Source of the DNA: Methanolinea sp.
GTDB lineage: Archaea > Halobacteriota > Methanomicrobia > Methanomicrobiales > Methanospirillaceae
Assembly (NCBI GenBank): GCA_024518585.1
Contig: JANIHI010000009.1
Coordinates: 1-64,000 of the forward strand
DNA length: 64,000 nucleotides
Reading direction: 5' to 3'
The translations under genes were made by a program, and so were the position numbers. The notes under the pieces were generated by a model. That model did not search any database. It was not told the DNA's origin and was given only the letters and a program-made list of their open reading frames with translations. Numbering within the stretch: position 1 is the stretch's first letter; the number at the start of each line of letters is the position of its first letter. Shown here piece by piece: positions 27,738 through 36,211 of this stretch.

Positions 27738-29246
27738 TCAGGCGACTGGGACGACCCTCACCGCGGGCACCGCGGGAACGAGGCGGCCCTCCCTGATGAC
27801 GGAGACAGGGCCGTGGCCACCGCAGAGAAGGCACGCATCCCGGGAGGAGAAGAATGATCCACTGGTCGTACGCACGATCTCCATGATTGCGGATCTCTCC
27901 TCGCGTGCCTTCGTGCTGTCGACATTCACGGACGTCACGAGGTTTACCGCGAGGGTATTGTACTCTGCCCTTTCGGGCGTGAGGTATTCGAAGTTGATCA
28001 CGGTGTCCGCGGAGAAGAAGACGCCAAGCGTGGGGGAAAAGAGGTAGACCTGGCCGAAGACGTGTCCACCCAGCCCTCCCAGCACGTCAAAGGAATGCCG
28101 GCCGACACTCATCGTTCCAAGGAGGGGGAAAGGTCCCCTCTTCCCTGTCCCTTCTCCTGGCAACAGGATCATTGACCGCGGGGGATTGAAGCGGGAGAAG
28201 AGGTTGATGAGTGATGTGTATACCTCCTCCAGGATGCATTCCTGGTTGCGTGAACCATAGGCCCTGTTGGAGACGAGGATACTCTCCCGCGTACCGGGGT
28301 GCATGAGCGCAGGGACCGAAAAGAGGCCGCCGGCACCGCAGTGGTCAGCATCAGCATGGGTTATCACGATCCGGGAGAGCCTCTGGAGGGCCCCGGGAGC
28401 GACTTCCTGGATGACCCGGGTCATATCCCCGTGGTAGATACCGTAACCCGTGTCAACCATCACGCACTCTGACGGGGTATCAAGGAGGAAGACCGAGCCG
28501 CCACATGGCGGCTGGAGGCAGAAGAGGACGAGGTCCTCGGCGAGGGGGACCCGCTGGACATCTGCATAAAAACCCGGGCCACGGGTGCTTTTCAACGTCT
28601 CCCCCGTCCTTTTCACGCTCTCGAAGACGGTGTACGGATCCTTCCCCCGGTTCATGAGCTCCTGGGCGATATGATTGATATCACCGAGCAGGGAGAGCAG
28701 GAATGAATCATCCGCATCCCCGATAATCTCGCGGAGGGACTGGGCAAACCGGAGATAGAACACCGTCTCATCGAGGTGCCGGCCGCTCGTATCGTAGTCA
28801 ATGACCTCGATGCGGTACCGGGACTTGAGCTCATCGAGGAGCCGGCCGATCTCTTCTGCTTCTTCGAGGTTCAGGCTCACGGTCAGGAGGTTGGGGTTGC
28901 TCCCGCGGTCGTCGAAATCGATCAGGGCAATGTTCGCACGGTGGGCCGTTGTATACATGAGAAAGTCATTGAGGGCCCCCGGGGTATGGGGGATATGGAC
29001 AGAGATCTTGAGGAAGCTCTGGGGCTTGAGTGCCGCCTGGAGGTAGCCCATCTCCTGGAGGCCGGAAGCGATGGCCTCCCGTGCACTCCCGGTCGACGTG
29101 ACCTCGAAGAAAACGGTGCAGGGATCTATCCTCTTATCGAACTGGATCCGGTTGATATTTCCCCCGTTCTTCGAGATGACCTGGACAGCCTTGTGCAGGG
29201 CCCCGGCGTGGTCCGGTATCCGGGCAACAAACGAGTACTTATCCAT
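27738..29246 (-). CDS. Tandem ACT domains fused to a metallo-beta-lactamase-fold hydrolase
   Basis: 502 residues from ATG 29246 (MDKYSFVARIPDHAGALHKA); an in-frame ATG 18 codons upstream is less likely as the ACT domain begins here. Residues about 1-75 and 78-150 are two ACT ligand-binding domains (PDHAGALHKAVQVI and PHTPGALNDFLMY). A helical linker follows. From about residue 245 there is an MBL fold: MVDTGYG, the zinc motif HADADHCGAG (near 298-307; HxDxDH rather than HxHxDH), SADT near 414 (metal aspartate), and CGGHGPVS near 477 (last histidine). ACT domains usually sense amino acids, so an amino-acid-regulated hydrolase is likely. Substrate unknown. Confidence 0.85.
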   Translation of the reverse strand: MDKYSFVARIPDHAGALHKAVQVISKNGGNINRIQFDKRIDPCTVFFEVTSTGSAREAIASGLQEMGYLQAALKPQSFLKISVHIPHTPGALNDFLMYTTAHRANIALIDFDDRGSNPNLLTVSLNLEEAEEIGRLLDELKSRYRIEVIDYDTSGRHLDETVFYLRFAQSLREIIGDADDSFLLSLLGDINHIAQELMNRGKDPYTVFESVKRTGETLKSTRGPGFYADVQRVPLAEDLVLFCLQPPCGGSVFLLDTPSECVMVDTGYGIYHGDMTRVIQEVAPGALQRLSRIVITHADADHCGAGGLFSVPALMHPGTRESILVSNRAYGSRNQECILEEVYTSLINLFSRFNPPRSMILLPGEGTGKRGPFPLLGTMSVGRHSFDVLGGLGGHVFGQVYLFSPTLGVFFSADTVINFEYLTPERAEYNTLAVNLVTSVNVDSTKAREERSAIMEIVRTTSGSFFSSRDACLLCGGHGPVSVIREGRLVPAVPAVRVVPVA

Positions 29247-29387
29247 TTCCCTGGATGGAAAAATGGTTTTGCCACATTCATTCCTTTCCCTGTGCTTCAT
29301 GGAGAGCGCCGCGTCTTTTTGGGGATTCTTGGGGGTAATCCTCTCAATTCCCTGACGGCACGGGCATGGGAAGGGCGGAAAGGATGG

Positions 29388-29696
29388 TCAATCCCTCTCC
29401 ATCTCCTCGTGGCCCAGCATCAGTGACCCGAATATAACCTTCTCGAGGACAATGGACGCATACTTGATCGCCTGTGCCTTCTCCATGTCCTCGTTCCGGT
29501 GGATGTCTGCGTAGACCTGGACGCGGACGAGGGCAAACCGAAGCCGGTCGAGCACATCGTCAGGGTAGGCACTTGCCTTCCGGTAAACGGTCTCTATCTT
29601 CCAGGGGAGGAGACAGACGTCCTCGAGCACGGGTTCGATATCATCGTAGATGTCGAGGGGATCCTCACCCCCGACGAGGACATCACGCAGGTCCAT
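29388..29696 (-). CDS. Conserved-looking small protein of unknown function
   Basis: 102 residues, starting immediately after the mrp stop (TAGATG), so coupled to it. Predicted mostly helical and acidic at the N-terminus (MDLRDVLVGGEDPLDIYDD), with a central RLRFALVRVQVYADIHRNED segment. No cysteine cluster, signal peptide or membrane segment. I do not recognise a domain. The tight coupling to a Mrp-type Fe-S carrier hints at a related role, but this is only context. Confidence 0.7.
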   Translation of the reverse strand: MDLRDVLVGGEDPLDIYDDIEPVLEDVCLLPWKIETVYRKASAYPDDVLDRLRFALVRVQVYADIHRNEDMEKAQAIKYASIVLEKVIFGSLMLGHEEMERD

Positions 29697-30587
29697 CTAC
29701 CCTTCGACCACCCTGACGAGTTCTTCCATGACCTTGTCCACGCTCTTCCACGTGGGACTGTCCCTGCTCCTGATGATGAAGGGTTTTCCCTCGTCCCCTG
29801 CCTTGACCATGCCAGGGTCCAGGGGGATGCTCCCGAGGAACGGGACCCCCAGTTCCCGGGCAATCTTTTCCCCGCCTCCCTTGCCAAAGAGATCGATCTC
29901 CCCCCCGCAGTGGGGGCAGACGAGGCCGCTCATGTTCTCGATGATCCCAAGGACGGGGACGTCGAGTTGTTCCACGAACTTTGCTGCTTTCGACGCGTCC
30001 ATGGTTGCGACCTCCTGGGGGGTCGTGACGATGACGGCTCCCCTCACGTTCGGGGCAAGCTGGACGATGGAAAGGGCCTCGTCGCCCGTTCCGGGGGGCA
30101 AATCCACGACCAGGAAATCCAGGTGACCCCAGTCAACCTCGCTTAAGAACTGGCTGATGGCACTCATCTTCATGGGTCCCCGCCATATGACCGGCGTACT
30201 CTTGTCTGGCAGGAGGAATGCCATCGAGACGACGGCGAGGTTCCCCGTGACCCGGACAGGTTCGATCATGTTTCCGAGCGTCGTGAGGTGATGTCCCTCC
30301 AGGCCCAGCATCTTGGGGATGTTCGGCCCATGGATGTCCAGGTCAAGGACTCCCACGTTATACCCGTGAGCAGAGAGAGCAAACGAGAGGTTAACTGCAA
30401 CCGTCGACTTTCCGACACCCCCCTTTCCCGAGAGGACAAGGATGACATGGTCAACGTCAATGTCCGCCTTGGGAGGGAGACCCTTGCCCTTCTGCACTTT
30501 CTTGTCGCTGTCACACTTCTGTGCACTCGGGCAGCCTTCGCATACGCCGTTGCATTCCTCGGGGGATTTATTGGCCTCATCTGTCAT
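29697..30587 (-). CDS. apbC: Mrp/NBP35-family ATP-binding iron-sulfur carrier
   Basis: P-loop ATPase that carries and transfers Fe-S clusters to apoproteins in the cytoplasm. 296 residues. N-terminal cysteine motif CNGVCEGCPSAQKC (12-25) resembles the ferredoxin-like N-terminus of NBP35. Deviant Walker A GKGGVGKST at 54-62; Walker B region FLVVDLPPGTGDE; the CPHCGGEI motif near 219 supplies the CxxC pair that binds the bridging cluster at the dimer interface. The start has a GAGGATA ribosome site six bases before ATG. Confidence 0.93.
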   Translation of the reverse strand: MTDEANKSPEECNGVCEGCPSAQKCDSDKKVQKGKGLPPKADIDVDHVILVLSGKGGVGKSTVAVNLSFALSAHGYNVGVLDLDIHGPNIPKMLGLEGHHLTTLGNMIEPVRVTGNLAVVSMAFLLPDKSTPVIWRGPMKMSAISQFLSEVDWGHLDFLVVDLPPGTGDEALSIVQLAPNVRGAVIVTTPQEVATMDASKAAKFVEQLDVPVLGIIENMSGLVCPHCGGEIDLFGKGGGEKIARELGVPFLGSIPLDPGMVKAGDEGKPFIIRSRDSPTWKSVDKVMEELVRVVEG

Positions 30588-30605
30588 GGATATCCTCTTT
30601 TTGGA

Positions 30606-31094
30606 CTATGACTGGTGTATATCATTGGGTTGAAAGGAAATTAAAGGTAGATCATTCAAGCATTCTGACGGCGTACTGGCGGGTTGAGGTGTATCCAGGG
30701 TCTCGTTGCAGAGCCGATCGACAGCACGCATCCAGGGATCATCCCGCGGGAGGTTCCCGTAAATTACCCGTGAAAATTCCTTTTCACACGATTTGACCCG
30801 TTCGTAGAGGGGGCGGAGGGTGGGACTCCGGACCCTGTATTCTCCCCGCAGCTGTCGGATGACGAGCTCGCTGTCGGAGATGAGATGGACAGTGCGGGTC
30901 CCTAGCTCTGCCGTGGCCCGCAGTGCGAGGAGAACAGCGCAGTATTCTGCCTCGTTGTTGGTCCTTTTTCCAAGATATACAGCCCGCCTGCCAATGACCT
31001 CTCCCGTACTGGTGCAGAGGATACAGGCCGCAGCCGAAGGACCAGGGTTTCCCCGTGAGGCCCCGTCGGTGTACGAGGTGATTCCTGATATCAT
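30606..31094 (-). CDS. rnhA: Ribonuclease HI family protein
   Basis: Cuts RNA in RNA-DNA hybrids. 162 residues from ATG 31094; the frame is open 18 codons further but TDGASRGNPG, the first active-site strand, would then be displaced from its usual place near the N-terminus. Active-site residues visible: Asp10 in YTDGASRGN, glutamate in TNNEAEY (48-50), Asp74 in LISDSELV, and the late DDPWMRAVDRL region. Resembles the archaeal/plant short RNase H (RVT_3) type. The C-terminal 25 residues, proline-rich, are extra. Confidence 0.9.
   Translation of the reverse strand: MISGITSYTDGASRGNPGPSAAACILCTSTGEVIGRRAVYLGKRTNNEAEYCAVLLALRATAELGTRTVHLISDSELVIRQLRGEYRVRSPTLRPLYERVKSCEKEFSRVIYGNLPRDDPWMRAVDRLCNETLDTPQPASTPSECLNDLPLISFQPNDIHQS
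30614..30626 (-). promoter_or_regulatory. Candidate TATA box of apbC
   Basis: On the minus strand TGATATACACC is centred about 33 bases before the ATG at 30587. It lies inside the last codons of the upstream RNase H gene. Confidence 0.35.
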
Positions 31095-31363
31095 AGTCCC
31101 TTCATGCTCTCGTCCCGTCACTATCCGGGGAACCAGGCACAGTATCACGTGGGGACGGGATGGTGAATACCTTTCCCCCGCGGAAATGACTGGAGTGTTT
31201 TTTTAGTCACCAGGGGTGCCTGGTTTGGGGGGTTTGACGGGGCAAGAACGGATCCGGAACGACGGGAGAAGACCCGTTTGCAAAAAAGGCCCGTGCCCGG
31301 CTTTTCCACCAATCCCGAACGGGCCTTTCTGCACCGGGGGCATCACGGAGCGGGGCGACTTGC

Positions 31364-31370
31364 TTATATC
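31364..31370 (+). promoter_or_regulatory. TATA box giving a leaderless transcript
   Basis: TTATATC is centred 26 bases before the ATG at 31393 and no ribosome site is present, so transcription most likely starts at or beside the start codon. Confidence 0.5.
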
Positions 31371-31392
31371 ACTGCTGCTCCAACACTCGGGT

Positions 31393-32124
31393 ATGGAGAG
31401 GAGGGACATCGCTATCCTCATGGTCGCACTCGCCGCCATGGTGATCCTCGCAGGCATTGTCAAACCCGTCCTCACGGGAAAGGCTCCTGACCTCAGTTTG
31501 CCCTTCCTCCCGGGCCCCGGGGAAGAGACTCCAACATCCCTCCCGACAGCGGTGATACCGCGTGCGCCGGCAACGACGCTACCTTCTCCCTCGCCGACAC
31601 CGACCTGGAGCGGGAAAACGGAGACCCTGGGGTACGTTGGACTCGAATCTCCCCCGGCAACACCGACATTTACCCGGTTCCCTCCCGATACTCCCGTACA
31701 GGAGCGATTACTGACCTATGCCGCCATCCAGGCACAGGCCGGCGGGATCACCCAGGCGATTGCCATGCCCTTCCCCTACTGGGAACTCCACTACACCGTG
31801 GACCCCTGGAAGACCACGTTTGTCGGTACGACCTCCTCCAGGATGGGGGGTCAAGCCGAATTCTTTGCCGCAGAGGTTTTTCCCTCCTTTTCCATCGAAG
31901 TGCGGGACGCCGCCGACGGCTCGCTCGTGCGTAGGATCGAGCCGGAGGGGGGATTGAACGCACAGCTCTGGGAGAAGGATAAGGAGAGCGATCCCCGGCC
32001 CTGGGTGGAGAAGTTTTACGAGGGACTGACTCCCCGCTCCTACTACTTCGTGGTCAAAACGCACATGATCTATTCCTACAGGATGGAAGTCAAGGTCCCC
32101 GAACGCTACCTCGGGAAGTACTGA
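31393..32124 (+). CDS. Membrane-anchored extracellular protein of unknown function
   Basis: 243 residues. ATG 31393 is preferred over the earlier in-frame start because of the TATA box 26 bases before it and the immediate membrane segment (ILMVALAAMVILAGIV, about 7-22). A Pro/Thr/Ser-rich linker (about 35-90) probably crosses the S-layer region. The C-terminal 140 residues form a compact domain with WELHYTVDPWKTTF, FPSFSIEVRDAADGSLVRRI and RSYYFVVKTHMIYSYRMEVK, which reads like a beta-sandwich. No catalytic motif recognised. The type is frequent among methanogen envelope proteins. Confidence 0.8.
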   Translation: MERRDIAILMVALAAMVILAGIVKPVLTGKAPDLSLPFLPGPGEETPTSLPTAVIPRAPATTLPSPSPTPTWSGKTETLGYVGLESPPATPTFTRFPPDTPVQERLLTYAAIQAQAGGITQAIAMPFPYWELHYTVDPWKTTFVGTTSSRMGGQAEFFAAEVFPSFSIEVRDAADGSLVRRIEPEGGLNAQLWEKDKESDPRPWVEKFYEGLTPRSYYFVVKTHMIYSYRMEVKVPERYLGKY

Positions 32125-32243
32125 ACCAGTCATCCCTGGAAAATCTCATCACCGGGAAGGCTCGACAATGAGAAAAGAGTAGGGAACGGGATTTTTGCCG
32201 GGAAAAAGTCTGGCTGCCCCGGCAGGGAAAAGGCAGCTGGTTC

Positions 32244-32627
32244 TTAATCGATATCGAGCTTCCTTTTTCCCAGGGCTTCCATGTATTGGACTTCCTTCCC
32301 GACCTCGACTTTATCAATTTTGTCGGGGGGTATCTCAATCTCAAAGTTATGGTATTCTTTCATATCCATGAGGGTCGCAATATTGCCACTGATCGTGATG
32401 ACCTGCCCGCTCTTCCTCTCCACGACGGGGACGTATGTCTTTGCAGAGACCGGCTGGACGATGGACCTCTTCACGCCGTCAAAAAGTCCTACGGCATCGA
32501 TACGGGCCTTGGCAGCACCATGCTTGCCTGGTTTTGAGACGGAGATCCCCAGTATCTTGCACGGCTCGTCATCAATGACCATGTAGCGACCCTCTTTGAG
32601 CTTCCCTATCTCTGTCTGTTCCTTCAT
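32244..32627 (-). CDS. eif5A: Translation initiation factor aIF5A (hypusine-containing)
   Basis: Helps the ribosome make difficult peptide bonds and terminate. 127 residues from ATG 32627 (MKEQTEIGKLKEG); a GTG three codons earlier also fits. The hypusine site is Lys35 in SKPGKHGAAKAR, within the N-terminal SH3-like domain. The C-terminal OB-fold part contains VVERKSGQVITISGNIATLMD. No deoxyhypusine synthase gene is present in the window. Divergent from the IMPase-family gene. Confidence 0.96.
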   Translation of the reverse strand: MKEQTEIGKLKEGRYMVIDDEPCKILGISVSKPGKHGAAKARIDAVGLFDGVKRSIVQPVSAKTYVPVVERKSGQVITISGNIATLMDMKEYHNFEIEIPPDKIDKVEVGKEVQYMEALGKRKLDID

Positions 32628-32665
32628 CGGATTCACTCTCGCGTGAAAAATGCAGTAAGATGTAT

Positions 32666-32686
32666 CTTTATATCACCAGATAAATA
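32666..32686. promoter_or_regulatory. Back-to-back TATA boxes for aIF5A and the IMPase-family gene
   Basis: On the minus strand ATATAAAG (32666-32673) lies about 43 bases before the aIF5A ATG. On the plus strand ATAAATA (32680-32686) lies about 33 bases before the ATG at 32716. The two boxes are only seven bases apart in an 88-base spacer. Confidence 0.45.
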
Positions 32687-32715
32687 CTCCTAAAGAACCG
32701 GTCGGATCTGGCATA

Positions 32716-33492
32716 ATGGAATTCCTGGAGGCATGTACCCAGATTGCGCGTGAAGTGCGTTTCGCAATCCGGGACCTCGTTGGCACGGACAGGGGAGGAG
32801 ATACCGTCTGCATGGGGGCAGACGGGACACCGACAAAGGAGATAGACCGGGTTGCCGAGGAATGCGTCCTCTCCTTCCTTCGGGACCACGCCCTTTGCCG
32901 GACAGTGATCTCGGAGGAGGCCGGGAGGGTGGATTGCGACGGGGAAGAGGGAACAATTTTCCTCGACCCGATCGACGGGACGTTCAACGCTGTCGTGGGA
33001 ATCCCCTTCTTTGCCCTGTCTCTCGCATACGCAGAAAAAGGTGAGGTGATCCATGGTTTTGTCCAGGACCTCTCGAGTGGTGAGACGTTTCTTGCAACCC
33101 GCGGCCGGGGTTCGTTCCTCGATGGAAAACCAATATCTGTCTCCCGCGTCTCCCGGCTCGATGAGTCTGCGATGAGTATCTACGGGCGGAAGTTCGATCC
33201 CCGCAGGGTCATGCATGTCGGGCAGAAAGTCCGCCGGTGGAGACTCCTCGGTGCATCCGCCCTTGAGCTCTCCTACATCGGGTGCGGGAGGATAGATGGT
33301 TTTATCGATATCCGGGGCACATTGAGGGTGACAGATGCGGCAGCAGGGATGCTGATCTGCACGGAGGCCGGCGGCATGGTCAGTGACCTCGAGGGGCGTC
33401 CCCTCCACTTCCCGGACGAGGTGACAATCGGGAGGTGCATGGTCGCAACCAATGGTGTGTTGCACCACAAGGTGATTGAGTACCTCAGGTAG
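32716..33492 (+). CDS. suhB: Inositol-phosphatase-family phosphatase (IMPase/FBPase/NADP phosphatase)
   Basis: Mg-dependent sugar-phosphate phosphatase; archaeal members act on inositol 1-phosphate, fructose 1,6-bisphosphate and sometimes NADP. 258 residues. Metal motifs in order: [36 protein letters not shown] (main signature, about 95-114), and [16 protein letters not shown]. It lies eight bases before an NAD kinase gene. In Methanocaldococcus (MJ0917) the equivalent two domains are fused as NADP phosphatase/NAD kinase, so a share in NADP balance is a reasonable inference. Confidence 0.9.
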   Translation: MEFLEACTQIAREVRFAIRDLVGTDRGGDTVCMGADGTPTKEIDRVAEECVLSFLRDHALCRTVISEEAGRVDCDGEEGTIFLDPIDGTFNAVVGIPFFALSLAYAEKGEVIHGFVQDLSSGETFLATRGRGSFLDGKPISVSRVSRLDESAMSIYGRKFDPRRVMHVGQKVRRWRLLGASALELSYIGCGRIDGFIDIRGTLRVTDAAAGMLICTEAGGMVSDLEGRPLHFPDEVTIGRCMVATNGVLHHKVIEYLR

Positions 33493-33499
33493 TCGGGTA

Positions 33500-34327
33500 A
33501 TGCGGGGAAAGACGGTGAAAATCGCACTGGTATCGCGGATCGATGAACCACGTGCCCTGGCATACACGCGGGATTTGGGGGACATCGTCCGGGCAGCAGG
33601 ACATACCGTGGCGTTTGAACCCGAGACGGCACGGGCACTGGGATGTGGGGATATCTGGCCCTTTGACCGCAGCGCGGATGCGGCCGTCATCGTCGGCGGG
33701 GACGGGACGCTTCTCCATACCGTCCAGAGCATGCAAGACCAGGTCCCGGTGATCGGGGTCAACTGGGGTGAAGTGGGATTCCTTGCGGACCTGGAACCAG
33801 AGGAGGCCCCCTCCTTCATCAGGTCCCTCGGACCGGGTTTTGCAACAGAGCCACGGATGAGGATCGCACTGTGGGACGGGGGAGAGTTGCTGGGAGTTGC
33901 ACTGAACGAGGCCCTGGTCGTGACAAGCCGGCCGGCCAAGATGCTCCGTTTTACCGTGGCAGTTGACGGCATTGCGGCAGAACGTTTTCGCGCCGATGGC
34001 TTACTCGTCAGCACCCCCACCGGGTCAACAGCCTATGCAATGAGCGCTGGCGGCCCCATCGTGGATCCCCGTATCCAGGGGTTCCTCCTGGTTCCCCTCG
34101 CGCCCTACATGCTTTCCTCACGACCACACCTGATCAGTATTGAGCGCAGCGTTGAGATCAGGCTCGAGAGTGCCAAGCCCGCGACACTCGTCTTTGACGG
34201 GCAGAAAAGCATCGACCTTGGCACCGAAGCGTCGATCGTCGTGAAAGAAGCCCTGCAGCCAGCACTCTTCGTGGACGCAAAAAAGAACTTTTTCCGGAAA
34301 GTGGACCACAAATTGAGACGCCTCTAG
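33500..34327 (+). CDS. nadK: NAD kinase
   Basis: Phosphorylates NAD to NADP. 275 residues from ATG 33500, eight bases after the phosphatase stop; the frame is open slightly further upstream into that gene. GGDGT motif at 66-70 ([12 protein letters not shown]) binds [20 protein letters not shown] follows. The NAD-binding segment has [13 protein letters not shown] and the second signature [20 protein letters not shown] with [17 protein letters not shown]. Typical length and order for archaeal NAD kinases. Confidence 0.95.
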   Translation: MRGKTVKIALVSRIDEPRALAYTRDLGDIVRAAGHTVAFEPETARALGCGDIWPFDRSADAAVIVGGDGTLLHTVQSMQDQVPVIGVNWGEVGFLADLEPEEAPSFIRSLGPGFATEPRMRIALWDGGELLGVALNEALVVTSRPAKMLRFTVAVDGIAAERFRADGLLVSTPTGSTAYAMSAGGPIVDPRIQGFLLVPLAPYMLSSRPHLISIERSVEIRLESAKPATLVFDGQKSIDLGTEASIVVKEALQPALFVDAKKNFFRKVDHKLRRL

Positions 34328-34404
34328 GACCATTAATGCTCAATGGCGCAGATTTATCATCACCAAGTCCGAGCACTTCTTGGCATGAAAAGGATGTTGA
34401 AGGT

Positions 34405-35121
34405 ATGGAAGAATCACTCATGAATAAAATGGATTACAAGGAGGCATCTGCGGTGCTCGTCAGGGCACTGGGCCTCTCCTCGTCGCCTGTCGCGGTCCGC
34501 CTTGCCACCGGGAAGGAGGAAATACCGCAAGGCATGGAGAAACTTGACCGCACGGTGAGGCACTGCCAGATGGTGAACATGGCACGCAAGGAGGGGCGCG
34601 TGTTCTACGCAACGGTGGAGAACCACGAGTGCATGGGGGGCGCCTGGGCGCTCGGTCTCCGTCAGATCACCGAGACCCTCAAGAATGGCCAGTTCTATTA
34701 CAAGCTCGGGAAATTCGAGAGTACTGCAGCCTGCAAGAGGACCATCGACCGTATCCCCCACGTGGAGTCCGGTGCCACGTACGCCACGCTCTATGCACCG
34801 CTTGAAAAGGCGACCTTCTCACCCCATATCATCCTCATTATCGCCGAGCCCCGCGTGATGCTCAAGCTCGCGCAGGCAACGCTCTTCCGGCTGGGTGGCA
34901 GGATAAACTCGGAATTTTCCGGCATCCAGTCAGTCTGCTCGGACGCCTGTGCCCAGACATACCTCACCGGGAGGGCCAACTACTCGCTCGGGTGCGATGG
35001 CTCCCGGAAGTTCTCGGGGATCGAAGACAGGGAGATGGTCATGGGATTTCCCGTCGAGATGCTCCCTGAAATCATCGATGCAGTCCAGATAGTGACCGCA
35101 GCCCCCGGTTCAAAGAAGTAA
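34405..35121 (+). CDS. DUF169 family protein
   Basis: 238 residues from ATG 34405 (MEESLMNKMDYKEASAVL). The segments SSSPVAVRL, CQMVNMARKEG, CMGGAWALGL and the late SVCSDACAQTYLTGRANYSLGCDGSRKF are characteristic of DUF169 proteins of methanogens and other anaerobes. Several conserved cysteines (in RHCQ, HECMGG, SVCSDAC, SLGCDGS) suggest a bound metal or cofactor, but none is established. Starts 77 bases after nadK; a TTTATC element about 50 bases upstream may be its own promoter. Function unknown. Confidence 0.85.
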   Translation: MEESLMNKMDYKEASAVLVRALGLSSSPVAVRLATGKEEIPQGMEKLDRTVRHCQMVNMARKEGRVFYATVENHECMGGAWALGLRQITETLKNGQFYYKLGKFESTAACKRTIDRIPHVESGATYATLYAPLEKATFSPHIILIIAEPRVMLKLAQATLFRLGGRINSEFSGIQSVCSDACAQTYLTGRANYSLGCDGSRKFSGIEDREMVMGFPVEMLPEIIDAVQIVTAAPGSKK

Positions 35122-35353
35122 GGGAGGAGATGGTTTAAAGGGCCGGTTTTCACCCCCTTTTCACCAATTTTGCCCCGTTTATCCCGGTCTTGCCGACACC
35201 ACTGCAGAGTCTTTCCCCCAAAAGAGCTTTTCCGGGGAGAGTCATGAGTAGAGTGGTGCTTTTCCCTCAGGAGATGCCCGGGCAGAAGGGAAGAGGTGTC
35301 CTTTCCCGGTTGGTCGCATACCGGATGGCCAGCCTGGAGGCATGACCTGCCGT

Positions 35354-36157
35354 TCAGGGTGATGAGTCCGGACCGCGCCTGGTCTGCACGACAGGTACAC
35401 GCCGTGCGGCGACCACGGTGATGTTGTCCCTGCTCCGGGACCGCGCCTCCTCCACCAACACCCGGCAGATATGCGGGAATTCTGTCATGGAAACGATCCT
35501 TGCGACGTCACTCTCACTGATACCATCCAGGAGGCCGTCGGAACAGAGGAGGAGGCAGTCACGTCCAAGGGTAAAGGGATAGAAGTCGGGAGAATCGCCG
35601 GCCCTCCCGATGATCCGGGTGACAATGTGGCGCAGGGGATGGACGGGTGCCAGGGATACGTCTATTAGTCCCCTGTCGACAAGTTCCTGGACGCGGGAGT
35701 GGTCCCGCGTGATTTGGGCTATTTTATCTCCGACGAGGTAGGCCCGGCTATCGCCCACATTCCCACAGACTCCCTCCCCCGTCTCTGCCAGGAGGGCAGC
35801 GACCATCGTCGTTCCCATGCCGAGGCATGCCGGGTCCCTTTCCGGGTAATCGAGGACTGCCCGGTTCGCCCGTTCAAAACCCCGGGCGAGGAGTGCCCGG
35901 AGGGATGCCTGGTCGATTGAGGGGAGTGCCGGGATACCATGCAGGACGGAGAGGTGTAACTCCCTGACCGCAAGGGAACTTGCGACTTCCCCTGCAGGGT
36001 GACCCCCGAGCCCGTCGGCAACAACGAGGAGGAAGAGTGTACCCCGGGGTGAAGGGAACGGGAACACCCCGCAGGCATCCTCATTGTGCTCCCTGACACC
36101 GGTATCGGTCTGAAAGCAGGTCTGGATTGTGACCTTCGCTGCACCGGCCCTCTCCAC
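35354..36157 (-). CDS. PP2C-type serine/threonine protein phosphatase
   Basis: Metal-dependent phosphatase that removes phosphate from Ser/Thr in the cytoplasm. 267 residues. Motifs in order: REHNEDACGVF (first metal region), LVVADGLGGHPAGE, GMGTTMVAALL, GNVGDSRAYLV, ITRDHS, LLLCSDGLLDGI (metal aspartate) and RDNITVVAARR. The complete set implies activity. The start is a GTG (36157) in GTGGAGAGGGCC, with no strong ribosome site. No Ser/Thr kinase gene lies nearby, so its target is not visible. Confidence 0.92.
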   Translation of the reverse strand: MERAGAAKVTIQTCFQTDTGVREHNEDACGVFPFPSPRGTLFLLVVADGLGGHPAGEVASSLAVRELHLSVLHGIPALPSIDQASLRALLARGFERANRAVLDYPERDPACLGMGTTMVAALLAETGEGVCGNVGDSRAYLVGDKIAQITRDHSRVQELVDRGLIDVSLAPVHPLRHIVTRIIGRAGDSPDFYPFTLGRDCLLLCSDGLLDGISESDVARIVSMTEFPHICRVLVEEARSRSRDNITVVAARRVPVVQTRRGPDSSP

Positions 36158-36211
36158 CCTGTCACGCTCCTGCCTCTGTGGTTATTCTGCAAGCTATTTA
36201 GTGGTTATTTC

